Source: AP-15 sp963789025 (GTDB lineage: Bacteria > Pseudomonadota > Alphaproteobacteria > ATCC43930 > CGMCC-115725). Taken from it: a DNA stretch of 64,000 bases. The notes under the pieces were generated by a model. The model saw only the letters and a list, made by a program, of their open reading frames with translations. It was not told the origin of the DNA and did no database searches. Both the position numbers and the translations under genes were made by a program. Below, piece by piece: positions 52,269-62,032 of this stretch; the stretch's first letter is position 1; each line of letters begins with the position of its first letter. The stretch spans positions 1-64,000 of the forward strand of contig CAWBIT010000013.1 of assembly GCA_963789025.1 (NCBI GenBank). The letters are read 5' to 3'.

Positions 52269-52718
52269 ATGTCGCGCGAACAGGACAACAAGGCTATTGT
52301 CGGCCGTTGGTTCGAGGGGTTCTGGGGAAATCCCTGGAATCCCGAGATCATCGATGAACTCGCCGCCCCCGACATGCTGCTCCAATATTCGCTGCATGCG
52401 CCGCGCCGTGGTCGCGAGGATGTGCGCAATTTCATGGAGGGGTTCCGTGCGGCGTTCCCGGACCTTAATTTCTGGGGCGCGGCCGACCTAATCGCCGAGG
52501 GTGATTACGTAGTGGGCCGGTGGGAGGGTGGCGGCACGCACACCGGGCCCGCGTTCAGCGATTTCCTGATCGGCTCTCTTCCGGCGGCATCCGGTCGCAA
52601 GATGCGGTTCACCGGGACAACCGTACTCCGTGTCGAGAATGGCAAGATCGCGGAAGAGGTCGGTCTCGACGATGGCGTCACGGCGCTCCAGCAGCTTGGC
52701 CTTTTGAAAGCCGCTTGA
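52269..52718 (+). CDS. SnoaL-like ester cyclase family protein
   Basis: This 149-residue protein reads I-V-G-R-W-F-E-G-F-W-G-N-P-W-N-P-E-I-I-D-E-L-A-A-P-D-M, R-G-R-E-D-V-R-N-F-M-E-G-F-R-A-A-F-P-D-L-N-F and T-T-V-L-R-V-E-N-G-K-I-A-E-E-V-G-L-D-D, the usual SnoaL/polyketide cyclase pattern. A cagcggaggg stretch precedes the ATG. It is followed 60 nt later by the phosphatase-like gene on the same strand. Ligand unknown. Confidence 0.85.
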   Translation: MSREQDNKAIVGRWFEGFWGNPWNPEIIDELAAPDMLLQYSLHAPRRGREDVRNFMEGFRAAFPDLNFWGAADLIAEGDYVVGRWEGGGTHTGPAFSDFLIGSLPAASGRKMRFTGTTVLRVENGKIAEEVGLDDGVTALQQLGLLKAA

Positions 52719-52778
52719 CGTGAATGAGCCGGGCCGGGGATCGTCCTCGGCCCGAGTTTCAGCGGTAAGAGGTGTTTG

Positions 52779-53222
52779 ATGGCCGACCCGGAGGCAATCT
52801 ACAACTGGCAAAGACTTGACAACCGGATCACGACGTCCGGTCAGCCGACCGAAAAGCAGCTTGCGGACATTCATGCCCTCGGCGTGCGCCATATTGTGAA
52901 CCTGGGGCTGCACACGCATGAGAAGGCATTGCCCGATGAGGCGGCGAGCGTCAGCCGTCTCGGCATGACTTACATCCATGTTCCGGTCGATTTTCAGAAC
53001 CCGACTGATGACGACTTCGACCAGTCCTGCGCCGTTATGGAGCAGCTAAAAGAAGTCCCGGTTCACGTCCATTGCATCGCGAACTACCGGGTGTCCGCCT
53101 TCTTCTACCGCTATCGCCGCGACGTGCTTGGCGTGGGCGAAGCCACGGCGCGTGCCGACATGGAGCAGATTTGGCACCCGGAGGGCGTCTGGGCGACGTT
53201 TATCCGTCGCTCGGCTGACTAG
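52779..53222 (+). CDS. DUF442 / beta-lactamase-hydrolase-like tyrosine phosphatase
   Basis: This 147-residue protein has an N-terminal part, N-R-I-T-T-S-G-Q-P-T-E-K-Q-L-A-D-I-H-A-L-G-V-R-H-I-V-N-L, that is typical of DUF442 phosphatases, and the active-site loop H-C-I-A-N-Y-R (Cys99, Arg104), which fits C-x4-R. Aromatic Tyr in the loop is shared with atypical members, so activity on phosphotyrosine is not certain. Probably co-transcribed with the SnoaL-like gene. Confidence 0.82.
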   Translation: MADPEAIYNWQRLDNRITTSGQPTEKQLADIHALGVRHIVNLGLHTHEKALPDEAASVSRLGMTYIHVPVDFQNPTDDDFDQSCAVMEQLKEVPVHVHCIANYRVSAFFYRYRRDVLGVGEATARADMEQIWHPEGVWATFIRRSAD

Positions 53223-53457
53223 GGCCGTAACAAACACCTGGCCGATACCACACCCATCATGAAGACCAAGCAGTTCGATTGGCACGCCGACCCCATCCTC
53301 GGACAACTCCGGTCACGTCCACATACCGGAACACGCAGAACGTGCAGCGGTTCTTGCAGTCTCAATATTGTGCGAGCTTCCAATCTAACCGCCGCTTCAT
53401 GACGTGGATCAAAGACGGAGCAGTCGAGCGGCCTACCCGTTTCGCTGAGAGAGACCG

Positions 53458-53976
53458 ATGCCCGACAAAAAACTTAAAAGCACCGGTATAACGCTCGACG
53501 GTACGCCAATCGCGCTGCGCCCCTTACTGCCGGAAGACGAACCCGCGCTGCAGGATCTTTTCGCTCACATGAGCCGAGAGGATGTGCGCCTGCGCTTCTT
53601 TACTCCGATGCGCGAGTTAAAGCACGCCCTCGCAGCCCGCCTGTCGCATTTGGACTATAGTCGCGAGATGGCGCTGGTGGCACAGCACGACGGCATGACG
53701 CTAGGCGTCGCGCGCTATTCCGCCGATCCAGATCGGCGGAGCGCAGAGTTTGCCGTTGCAGTGCGTAGCGACTGGCATCGGCGTGGCGTTGGGCAACTGC
53801 TTATGGCTCGACTGATCGAGGTCGCACAGCAATCCGGCATCAGTGAACTGGTCGGGGTGGTGCTGCACGAGAACAAGCCGATGCTGAAGATGTGCCGAAA
53901 GCTTGGCTTCAGCATTGCGCCGGAGCCGAACGACGCGACCGTGCTCCGGGTTCGAAAATCGCTGGCTCCCGTGTAG
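53458..53976 (+). CDS. GNAT family acetyltransferase, Pat-like
   Basis: This 172-residue protein begins I-A-L-R-P-L-L-P-E-D-E-P-A-L-Q-D-L-F and has E-D-V-R-L-R-F-F-T-P, as in the acetyltransferase domain of Pat protein-lysine acetyltransferases, the acetyl-CoA loop D-W-H-R-R-G-V-G-Q-L-L-M, and N-K-P-M-L-K-M-C-R-K-L-G-F. It lacks the large CoA-synthetase-like part of Pat and is a free-standing GNAT. The spaces 53223-53457 and 53977-54137 hold no gene. Confidence 0.87.
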   Translation: MPDKKLKSTGITLDGTPIALRPLLPEDEPALQDLFAHMSREDVRLRFFTPMRELKHALAARLSHLDYSREMALVAQHDGMTLGVARYSADPDRRSAEFAVAVRSDWHRRGVGQLLMARLIEVAQQSGISELVGVVLHENKPMLKMCRKLGFSIAPEPNDATVLRVRKSLAPV

Positions 53977-54137
53977 CCGCGTAGGACTGCTGTCCGAAAG
54001 CCCGTTTGCTAAAAACCATCACGACGCAGTGACCGCAATGCGCCGTAAGCGGGCGTTCGAGGGAGCTGATTGAAGCGGTGGAGTCGCTCTTGCTCGAGAC
54101 GTGCGGCCCCGACTTCGGGCCGGGGCCGGCTCCCACC

Positions 54138-55394
54138 CTAGGCCACAATATTTCGCGGAACATCCTTGAACGGCTTGTCGGTGTCGCCGGTCCGCTCGCG
54201 CGGCATCTTCAGCACGCGTTCGCTGATGATGTTGCGCTGGATCTCGTCCGTACCGCCGGCGATCGAGCTGGCCGGCACCGACACCAGGATCTCCGCCAGC
54301 AACCCATTCATGGGGCTGTCGTCGCCGGTCAGCAGCGCATCCGGCCCGAGCAGCGATGTATGCACGCGAGCCGCCGCGCGGGCGATGATGCTGGACGCCA
54401 GCTTGCCGAGGGAGCCCTCGGGGCCCTGCGGCCGCCCCTGCTCCTGCGCCGTGCCGGCGCGGCGGGCGGTCCATTCCGCGGCCTTCGACATCGCCAGCAC
54501 CTTGGCGATCTCCTGCCGCAGCATCGGATCGTTGATCTTCCCGGTCGCCCGCGCCCGCTCCAGGATGAGATCGACGCGGCCCGCACGCTGCGGATACCAC
54601 TTGTAGGGCTCCATCGTCGTGCGGATTTCCTCCCCCTCCTCCTGATAGATGCGGCCCGGCTTGTCGGAGGGGATTGCCCAGCTGCGCAGCGCATCGGCGC
54701 CGCGGCGTTCGTGCATCAGCGTCGTCGTCGTCACCGCCCAGCCGTTGCCGATTTCGGAGACGAGGAGCTCGGGCTCGACCTTGGCGTCGGTAAAGAACAC
54801 CTGGTTGAACGAGGCATAGCCGTTCATCTGGCGCAAGGGCTGCACCATCACACCCGGCTGCTTCATATCGAGCATGAAATACGACAGGCCCCGGTGCTTC
54901 GGCTGGTCCCAATCGGTGCGCGCCAGCAACAGCCCCCAATGCGCCTTGTGCGCGCTGGTGGTCCATGCCTTCTGCCCGTTGACGATCCATTGATTGCCGC
55001 GGAAATCGGCTCGCGTCACCGCACCGGCGACGTCGGAACCGCTGCCTGGTTCGCTGAACAACTGGCACCAGATATCTTCGCCGGTCAGAATGCGCAGCAG
55101 AAACTTCTCCTTCTGCAAATCGGTGCCGTGCGCGAGAATGGTCGCGGCGGCGAGGGTGCGGATGCCGACCTTGGCGACGCCGATCGCGCCGAGGCGCTTG
55201 AACTCCTCCTCGACCACCGGCACCAGGCCGACGGGAAGGTCGCGGCCGTACCAGTGCCGCGGCCAATGCGGGACGCCCCACCCGGACTCGGCCAGTTTGA
55301 GACGCCATTCCACCAACCCATAGTCCGGACTCCAATTCGCTTCCAGCCAGGCACGGACGTCGGCGCGGACGGTGTCTTCGTTCATCTCGCTCAT
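54138..55394 (-). CDS. acyl-CoA dehydrogenase, large partner
   Basis: This 418-residue protein has the FAD signature F-S-E-P-G-S-G-S-D-V-A-G-A, W-I-V-N-G-Q-K-A-W-T-T-S, and a C-terminal G-G-T-D-E-I-Q-R-N-I-I-S-E-R-V-L. The N-terminal V-R-A-W-L-E-A-N-W-S-P is typical of one half of the actinobacterial/proteobacterial FadE pairs that act on bulky or sterol-like CoA esters as heterotetramers. It lies 11 nt after the other half on the same strand. Confidence 0.9.
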   Translation of the reverse strand: MSEMNEDTVRADVRAWLEANWSPDYGLVEWRLKLAESGWGVPHWPRHWYGRDLPVGLVPVVEEEFKRLGAIGVAKVGIRTLAAATILAHGTDLQKEKFLLRILTGEDIWCQLFSEPGSGSDVAGAVTRADFRGNQWIVNGQKAWTTSAHKAHWGLLLARTDWDQPKHRGLSYFMLDMKQPGVMVQPLRQMNGYASFNQVFFTDAKVEPELLVSEIGNGWAVTTTTLMHERRGADALRSWAIPSDKPGRIYQEEGEEIRTTMEPYKWYPQRAGRVDLILERARATGKINDPMLRQEIAKVLAMSKAAEWTARRAGTAQEQGRPQGPEGSLGKLASSIIARAAARVHTSLLGPDALLTGDDSPMNGLLAEILVSVPASSIAGGTDEIQRNIISERVLKMPRERTGDTDKPFKDVPRNIVA

Positions 55395-55405
55395 ATCGTT
55401 CGCCT

Positions 55406-56521
55406 TCAGGCCGCCCAGTTCTGCAGCATCAGTTCGCGGTGATAAATGGCATCGCCCAGCAACACCTCGGAGCTTTTTGCCCGCTTGAACCAGAGGTGCG
55501 TGTCATTGTCCCAGGTAAAGCCGATGCCGCCGTGAATCTGCACCGCATGAATGGCGGTTTGCATATACGCATCGCTGGCACAAGCCTTGGCGAGATGCGC
55601 GTTGGCCACCGCGTCGGCATCCCCGTCATCCAACGAGGCCGCGGCGTAATAGGCGGCCGACTTGGCCAGTTCCACCTCCAGCAGCATATCGGCCTGCTTG
55701 TGCTTCATCGACTGGAACGAAGCGATCGGCTTACCGAACTGCATGCGCATCATCGCATAGGCCAGCGCATCCTCCCGCAGCCTGTCTGCCCCACCAACCA
55801 TTTCGTTGGCCAGACAGACCGCGGCCTCGACCATCGTGCGGGCGAACGGGGCCGCCGCGCCGCCGGCCGCACCGAGCGGGCGGGCCGCCACGCGGTTGAA
55901 CTCGAGGCGGGCGAATTTGCGCGTCGGGTCCATCGATTTGAGGGCGCGGCGGGTGAGCCCCTCGGCATTGCCATCGACGCTGAACAATGACAGGCCCTGC
56001 GGCGCGCGGGCGAGAACGACGATTAAGTCGGCGGTGTGGCCGTCGACGACATAACCCTTATGCCCGTTCAGCACGATTTCACCGCTTTCTGCAGTCGCGG
56101 TCAGCGCCGTGCCCTCGGCGTCCCAGCGCCCGTTGTCCTCGACCCAAGCAAGGGTCGCGGTCGTCTCGCCACCGGCGATGCCCGGCAGCAGCGCCTGCTT
56201 TTCCGCCTCGGTGCCGGAATTCATGACGGCGCCGGCGGCCAGCACCGCCGTCGCAAAATACGGTGCGCAGAGCAGGGTGCGCCCCATCTCCTCCAGCACG
56301 ATGCATTGATCGCCGAGGCTAAACCCGTAGCCGCCATAAGCCTCGGGAATTCGGATCGCTGTCAGGCCGAGCGCGGTGTTGATCGCGCGCCAGCCACCGC
56401 GTTCGTAGCCCTGATCGGTTTCCATCAATCGCCGCACTTCCTTCGTCGGCGAACGGTCTGCCAGCAAGCGGCGCAGGTTGGAGCGGAACTCTTCCTGCTC
56501 GCTCGAAAAACTGAACTTCAC
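55406..56521 (-). CDS. acyl-CoA dehydrogenase, small partner
   Basis: This 371-residue protein has a GTG start with a gggag site. The N-terminus F-S-F-S-S-E-Q-E-E-F-R-S-N-L-R-R-L-L-A-D-R-S-P and the part Q-I-H-G-G-I-G-F-T-W-D-N-D-T-H-L mark it as an acyl-CoA dehydrogenase. In such pairs one chain carries the catalytic base and the other completes the FAD site. It is the first gene of the two-gene operon with 54138-55394. The IS5-type element lies 150 bp upstream and may have separated it from its promoter region. Confidence 0.9.
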   Translation of the reverse strand: MKFSFSSEQEEFRSNLRRLLADRSPTKEVRRLMETDQGYERGGWRAINTALGLTAIRIPEAYGGYGFSLGDQCIVLEEMGRTLLCAPYFATAVLAAGAVMNSGTEAEKQALLPGIAGGETTATLAWVEDNGRWDAEGTALTATAESGEIVLNGHKGYVVDGHTADLIVVLARAPQGLSLFSVDGNAEGLTRRALKSMDPTRKFARLEFNRVAARPLGAAGGAAAPFARTMVEAAVCLANEMVGGADRLREDALAYAMMRMQFGKPIASFQSMKHKQADMLLEVELAKSAAYYAAASLDDGDADAVANAHLAKACASDAYMQTAIHAVQIHGGIGFTWDNDTHLWFKRAKSSEVLLGDAIYHRELMLQNWAA

Positions 56522-56669
56522 GGAGCTCTCCCGCCTGCGTGTCAGGTCTGACTGCGGGCGGCTCTTATCGCCCCGTCATTGTCGAGATGGCCGACGCCCA
56601 ATTTTCTGACGTGCTCCTTATGGGCCGTCAACACAGTAATCATGGAAGAGCGCCTCTTGCTATGGCGCT

Positions 56670-57987
56670 CTAGCAGGTTGCGGAAAAAGTCGCATATTGG
56701 AGCGAGATCTGGGGTATAATCCATAGCGCGTGACGAGATGTGGGGGACGTCCGATGCGCGGTGGGGATCTCAGGAGCGAGGCGCTGTTCAGCTATTTGAG
56801 CTGCGAAGCGCGGGTGCCGTTGTATCATCCGTTGCGGCCGATCCAAAAGATTGTGGACGAGGCGCTTGGTGCACTGACGGGGGAATTCGAGAAGTTGTAC
56901 GCGAAGCTCGGACGGCCGTCGATTCCCCCTGAGAAACTGCTTCGTGCGCTGCTGCTGCAGGCCTTCTATTCGGTGCGTTCGGAGCGGCAGCTGATGGAGC
57001 AACTCGGCTACAATCTGCTGTTCCGCTGGTTTGTCGGGCTGTCGCTGGATGCCGTGGTGTGGGACGTTACGGTGTTCACCAAGAACCGCGAGCGGCTGAT
57101 CGACGGTGACATTGCCAGCAAGTTCATGGCCGCGGTACTGAACCAGGAGCAGGTCAAGACCCTGCTGTCGGACGACCACTTCTCGGTCGACGGCACCCTG
57201 ATCGAGGCGTGGGCCAGCATGAAGAGCTTTCGCCCCAAGGACGGCAGCGGCGAGCCGCCGGCGCCGGGCCGCAATGGGGAACGGGACTTCCACGGCGAGA
57301 AGCGAAGCAACGAGACCCACGCCTCGGTCACTGATCCCGACGCGCGATTGTATCGCAAAGGGCCGGGCCAGCCGGCCAAGCTCGCCTATCTGGGGCACGT
57401 TCTGATGGAGAACCGGCATGCTCTGGTGGTCGGCACGCGTCTGACCCTGGCCACCGGCACGGCAGAGCGCGAGGCGGCGCTGGAGATGGTGGCGGCCCGT
57501 CCCGGCAACCACCGGATCACGCTCGGCGCCGACAAGGCCTACGATGTGGCCGAGTTTGTCGCCGATCTGCGGGAATTCAATGTGACGCCGCACGTGGCGC
57601 AGAACACCGCCAATCGGCGATCGGCGATCGACCGACGGACGACCCGCCATCCTGGCTATGCGGTCAGTGGCCGGGTGCGCAAGCGCATTGAAGAGGTGTT
57701 TGGCTGGACCAAGGCGGCGGCTGGCTTCCGCAAGACCCGTCACCGTGGTCTTGCCCGCGTCGGCTGGATGTTCACCCTGACTGCCACTGCCTACAATCTC
57801 GTCCGGTTGCCCAGGCTGGTGGGGGCCGCGGCATAGCCATGCCCGGAATCCGCCCGGGCCGGGCGAAAACGGGCAAAATCGATACAAAAACCTGCTTGCT
57901 AGTGGTTTCCAACAACCCTGGCGAGAATCCTGTACGATAACTCTACAAAACGACACACAAGCACTGAGTTTTTCCGCATCCTGCTAG
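56670..57987 (+). mobile_element. IS5-family insertion sequence, complete
   Basis: 1318 bp with inverted ends: ctagcaggttgcggaaaaa on the left and its near-complement tttttccgcatcctgctag on the right. ctag at both outer ends can be read as a 4-bp target duplication. The right end is also present alone at 50003-50125. One intact transposase gene. Confidence 0.9.
56754..57836 (+). CDS. IS5-family transposase
   Basis: This protein of about 360 residues has an N-terminal DUF772-type region (P-L-R-P-I-Q-K-I-V-D-E-A-L, P-P-E-K-L-L-R-A-L-L-L-Q) and a DDE domain with S-V-D-G-T-L-I-E-A-W-A-S (first Asp), L-G-A-D-K-A-Y-D (second) and R-K-R-I-E-E-V-F-G-W-T-K (Glu). The ATG at 56754 is preferred (ggggga upstream). 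The frame is complete, so the element may be active. Confidence 0.92.
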   Translation: MRGGDLRSEALFSYLSCEARVPLYHPLRPIQKIVDEALGALTGEFEKLYAKLGRPSIPPEKLLRALLLQAFYSVRSERQLMEQLGYNLLFRWFVGLSLDAVVWDVTVFTKNRERLIDGDIASKFMAAVLNQEQVKTLLSDDHFSVDGTLIEAWASMKSFRPKDGSGEPPAPGRNGERDFHGEKRSNETHASVTDPDARLYRKGPGQPAKLAYLGHVLMENRHALVVGTRLTLATGTAEREAALEMVAARPGNHRITLGADKAYDVAEFVADLREFNVTPHVAQNTANRRSAIDRRTTRHPGYAVSGRVRKRIEEVFGWTKAAAGFRKTRHRGLARVGWMFTLTATAYNLVRLPRLVGAAA

Positions 57988-58371
57988 AACTCGACCAACC
58001 CGCGCAACGTCCGGGATAGGGGCATCGACGCACGGGTCGACCCTCGGCGTGAGTGCTCAAACGGGCCGACTCCAGACCCTTCGTCATGGGGCGGCACGAA
58101 GCCGGTTTACCGTTTTCGGTCATTTACGGGACCGTGAGAGGACGGGGTTTCCGCTGAGAGCTCACATCACGCCGAGAGGCCCGGGCGGTTCTCGAGACCC
58201 AGTCTTCAGGCGAGGCCCTGATTCCCCCAGCGTTCCACCGCTGACGGACAGACCCAACGGCGCACCGGTAATTTCGCGCTTCGGTTTTTTATCGGTCCAC
58301 AAGCCGCGGAGCCAGACCTGATCGTCAGCTCTTGGTGGTCGGCGACCAGACCGGTTTGACCGCGTTGTGGG
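57988..58371. other. 380 bp without a gene
   Basis: I see no convincing frame, ribosome site or repeat. The stretch lies between the IS5-type element and the end of the UGSC-type gene. Confidence 0.4.
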
Positions 58372-59997
58372 TCAGCGCCAGGCGTCGATCGAGACCGTGC
58401 GCTCGTAGCGGGCCCCGAACATTTTCCATGCCCCTTGCGCTTCGCCGCCAGTGACCGCGATGTTGATTTCCTGCGGCTCGAACATCTGGACGATTTCGTC
58501 GGGTGCCGCCTTCACGCGACTGGCATAGGGCTCGACGCCCGCTACCGCCAGCGGCCGCAGCAGGGTCTGCACCCACTGGTCATCCCAGTACTCGCGAGCG
58601 GGCAGCCGCGCATTTTCGGCAAGCCAGTCGATCAGCTTCTGCTTCGTCTCCATGCCGCGCTCGGCAAAGAGCCGCGCCACGATCGGATCCATGACCAGCA
58701 GAGGCGGGAAATGCGCCCCGGCCGACAGGCAACGCCGCATCTTCTCCCGCCAGGTCTGACGCGGACCGTACCCCTCCTGCACGTAGCGCAGCCCGAAGAA
58801 CACGCTGACCGCGCTGTCGGTCGGCTTGAAACCTTTTTGGACGTGCAGCGGCTCCCAGGGGCTGCGCTCCTCGTTTTCGGCAAAGCAGGCGCTGTAGGCG
58901 AGCCCGTTGCCGAGCGTCCCCATATAGGTTTCGCCCGGCACCGAGCCACCCTGCAGGTTCTGCGACAGCAGCGCGTAGGCGCGTCCAATCGTGACGCTTG
59001 CGTGGTTATAGGGACCGAGCGCACCTATCCCGCAGTTCATGCGGATCTCATGGCGGATCGGGCCGTTGACCACCGCCATGTTGGTCATCGAGGTCGTGCT
59101 GCTCGACTTGGCGGTCGATCCGCTGGCCGCAAGCGCCAGGATCACCGGGAAATACTCCGGGCGAGCACCTGCCATCACGGCGTTCACCGCGACCTTCTCG
59201 ACCGTATATTCCCAGAACTCGCGGAACGAGGTCGGCCGCATCCGACCCACGATCTCATCGGGGGCGTGGCTCGCGCCTCTCAGCATCGCCGCGACGCGCT
59301 CTTCGGTCGGCAGCGTAATCGGCAGGCAGTCGGTCCAATGGTTCTGCAGAAACAGCTGCTGCAAATTCTCCTCGTTGTCGGAGCTCAGCAATCGGGGGGC
59401 CGAACGATCGAACGACAGGCCGGTCAAATCTTCTGCGTCCAGCGGACTGGTCAGCGCCTCGATAACCTCCTGCATGAAGGGGCGGCCGGAGACCGGATCG
59501 CTGCCTTCGATATACGCGCGCAGCTCCGCGCGGGACAGGTCGACAACCGGCTGCGGCACGTAAGCCTGCCGCGTCTGCGGCATGCCGTTAGCGGTGGCAG
59601 TGGCGCGCGCCACACCGGCAAAGACGTCAGTGTGTACCGCGACGCTTGGTACGCCCGCTTCTTCCAGCAACATCGCGAGCCCGACGACCGTCGGGCTGCA
59701 GGTGCTTCACAAACCGACGCCGAGTATTGCGCCGTCGCCCTCCCGCGCGACCTTGGCTCGCATCTCGGCATCATCGACCCAGCTTTGCCGGGGCTGGATC
59801 AGCCGCGTCTTGACCGCAGGCAGGTTCTTGCCGAACCAGTCCTCCAGTTCGCGCATAAAGTTCTCGGAATTGTCGAACAGACAATCGACGAGATAGACGA
59901 GCTTGCCGTTGAGGGTCTCGGGTCGCTCCGCCAAGCGCTTGCCGACAACCTTGGGTGGGTAACCCCGCGGATCGTGGACCGTCAGCAGCTCAGCCAT
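58372..59997 (-). CDS. probable selenoprotein of the UGSC type
   Basis: The frame is open over 542 codons apart from one TGA at 59707-59709 (codon 97). Upstream: M-A-E-L-L-T-V-H-D-P-R-G-Y ... D-G-A-I-L-G-V-G-L. Downstream in the same frame: S-T-C-S-P-T-V-V-G-L-A-M-L-L-E-E-A-G-V-P-S-V. Both sides belong to one UGSC-like domain, whose name comes from a Sec-Gly-Ser-Cys motif; here it reads U-S-T-C. A perfect 8-bp hairpin with GGUC loop follows the TGA at the distance known for bacterial SECIS. The C-terminal 350 residues (N-H-W-T-D-C-L-P-I-T, N-C-G-I-G-A-L-G-P) form a second conserved domain. The start at 59997 is inferred; the frame is open to 60132. The reaction is unknown; a redox role is likely from U-x-x-C. 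Confidence 0.8.
59678..59709 (-). promoter_or_regulatory. UGA codon and bacterial SECIS hairpin
   Basis: On the minus strand TGA (59709-59707) is followed after 9 nt by agcccgac-ggtc-gtcgggct (59697-59678). The 8-bp stem is perfect, the loop is four bases beginning GG, and it starts 18 nt after the TGA. Bacterial SelB-binding hairpins have a small apical loop with G in the first positions roughly 16-37 nt after UGA; E. coli fdhF has GGUC in its loop. Confidence 0.75.
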
Positions 59998-60273
59998 GCG
60001 TCTATCCAGAAGATCAGATCCTTGGTTACCGTCTGTAGCATAAACCAATCGCCCATCCAAATCCCACGCGAGGCGCACGGTTGCACTCGCGGCGGGGTGG
60101 GCGAATTCGGCCGAATATGGGGCTCGCGTCATTCCCGTTCGCCGAACTCACCGACATCGACATCGCCAACGTGGATGCGGCCGCCAAGGCGATCGCCGAG
60201 AACGCCGACATCGCGATCGGCGCGAGGCTGCGCATGTCGAAGAACGTGATCTCCAGGTTCCAAGCAAATTCGG

Positions 60274-62032
60274 CTACCGCGGTATCACCAGCAGCAAGAT
60301 GTGAGACGGGTAGCGGTGGTCATGCAGAATGGTCTGCGCCGCTGTCTGCCGGCGGCTGCCCGTGGCCTGGTCCTCACCGGTGTTCAAGTTGCGGTCGAAG
60401 CGTGGGAAGTTGCTGGAAGAAATTTCCAGGCGTACGCGATGCCCCGGTAAAAACACGTGGCTTGTAGCCCATAGGTCGATCGTCACCGCGTAGACCTGGT
60501 CCGACGTGAGAAATGCCGGACGCATACGCGAGGCACGGTAGCGCATGCGCAGGATGCCCTCAGCAAGGTTCCGGGCGTAGCCGTCCGGCCGCACATCCAC
60601 CAGCTTGGCGGTGAAATCCGTGTCGACTGCACTACTGGACGCAAACAGTTTCACGACTATGGGGCCGGTCACCTCCAGGGGCGCGGGAACCGGGGCGGTC
60701 GTATAGACCAACACATCCTGGCGTGCCTCCACCTGGCGCTGGTCTTGTACCCCCATCGGAATGATCAATGTATTGCCGCCGCATGTCGGGACTGGGTCGT
60801 CCGGATCGTAGACAAAGCGATCCGGGGGCTCCTCCGCGGGTTGTGTGAGCTCCAGTCGACCGTCGCCATTGAGGCTATTGGCCTGTCCCTGACTGCGCAG
60901 GTAGTATGGTGTATAGCGCGTGCGCGCAAGCGGCCATTCCTGCTCGTCGCGCCAGACATTCTCTCCCATCACAGAGATCTTTACGGGGGCTTCCTCCAGA
61001 ATCCCCGTGTCGATGCCTTTTAGGTAATAGTCGAACCAGCGCAGCTGAGTCTCGTGCAGCTCGATACGGGCATTGGGCCAAAGTCGATAGCCCCGGTATC
61101 GCCCGATGACGGAGACGTATAGGGAAACCGATGCGCCCACGGTCCCACCAAAAGCTTCTGCCCGGCGCGCGCCTGCGGGGTCATGGCGCGCCGGCGCAGA
61201 CCACAGTAATGCGTCAGCCCGCCGTGCAGGAAGATGTCGTACCAGGAGGTCACATGGTACATTGGAATATTGATATTGGCATGCTGCCGCTCGACATTGA
61301 TCGCCCGCCAGTAAGGGCCATCCTCGGGGTGAAGCAAATAGTCGGTCAGATAGCGAGCCACGGGGCGCAGCAGGTCGCCCCAGGCCATCAGCGGCAGACG
61401 GCGGTAGGCATGCTCGGATAGCGGCTGGGCAAAAGGCGTCGGCGCCGAGATCAGGTCGCGTTCGAGCATCGATAAGAGCTGTGCGTTCAACCCCTGGCGT
61501 TCCAGCGAGTCGCGGGCCATGAAATGGCATAGGGAATCTGCCAGCCGAACTCGAAGGCTCCCCCCGTGTGGTACACCCAGCATTGGTGGAAATCGGCCGC
61601 CGCCGAGACCGGGAATGCGGCTTCGAGGTGCGGTGGACGACTGGGCGCGAGCAGGTATTGTGTGGCGCCGAGACAGGACTGCCCGGTGGTTCCGACTTTG
61701 CCGTCGGCCCAGGGGAGGCCGGCGGCCCATTCAACCGCATCGTATCCATCCGCCATTTCCCAGGTCAGCGCGTAATATTCCTCCACCTCGGAGGCGAAGC
61801 GTCCGCGCGTGTCCTGCATAATCACCCCGTAGCCACGCTCTACAAAGTAGTCGATGTCCCCGGGGCGCGGCCGCAAATTCTTGTTGTACGGCAGGCGCGA
61901 CAACAGAACAGGAAAGCGCCCCGGTGCGTCGGGGCGGTAGATGTCCGCGCGCAATATCAGCCCGTCGCGGGTCGTCATCGGGACATTCTTTTCGACAAGC
62001 ACACGATATTGCGGAGGGCTGTCTTGCGGCAT
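60274..62032 (-). pseudogene. CocE/NonD-type hydrolase, two frameshifts
   Basis: Three consecutive frames make one protein: 62032 to about 61510 (M-T-T-R-D-G-L-I-L-R-A-D-I-Y-R-P, G-V-I-M-Q-D-T-R-G-R, nucleophile G-Q-S-C-L-G), about 61530-61105 (M-A-R-D-S-L-E-R-Q-G, S-W-Y-D-I-F, V-G-P-W-A-H), and about 61110-60274 (R-W-F-D-Y-Y-L-K-G-I-D-T-G, D-F-T-A-K-L-V-D-V, G-H-R-V-R-L-E-I-S-S-S-N-F-P). This is the layout of X-Pro dipeptidyl-peptidase/cocaine-esterase hydrolases, about 585 residues when intact. The second break fits one lost A in 'ggcccaatgccc'; the first fits one lost base near 61525. Ser, Asp and His of the triad are all encoded, but in different frames. Two breaks suggest real decay, or two base errors. 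Confidence 0.85.

Noticed and set aside
54019..55442. Long frames on both strands (454 plus, 438 minus)
   Set aside because: Shadows of the acyl-CoA dehydrogenase at 54138-55394, which alone has the FAD and acyl-CoA motifs.
57850..57990. Repeated sequence shared with 50003-50125 as a separate regulatory element
   Set aside because: It is simply the right end of the IS5-type element, ending in the terminal repeat.
59673..60132. Reading the UGSC-type locus as two separate genes or a nonsense pseudogene
   Set aside because: The sequence continues in the same frame across the TGA with family similarity, and a SECIS-like hairpin follows. A plain stop would not need it.
58435..60249. 604-codon plus-strand frame
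   Set aside because: Antisense to the UGSC-type gene; composition-driven frame without family match.
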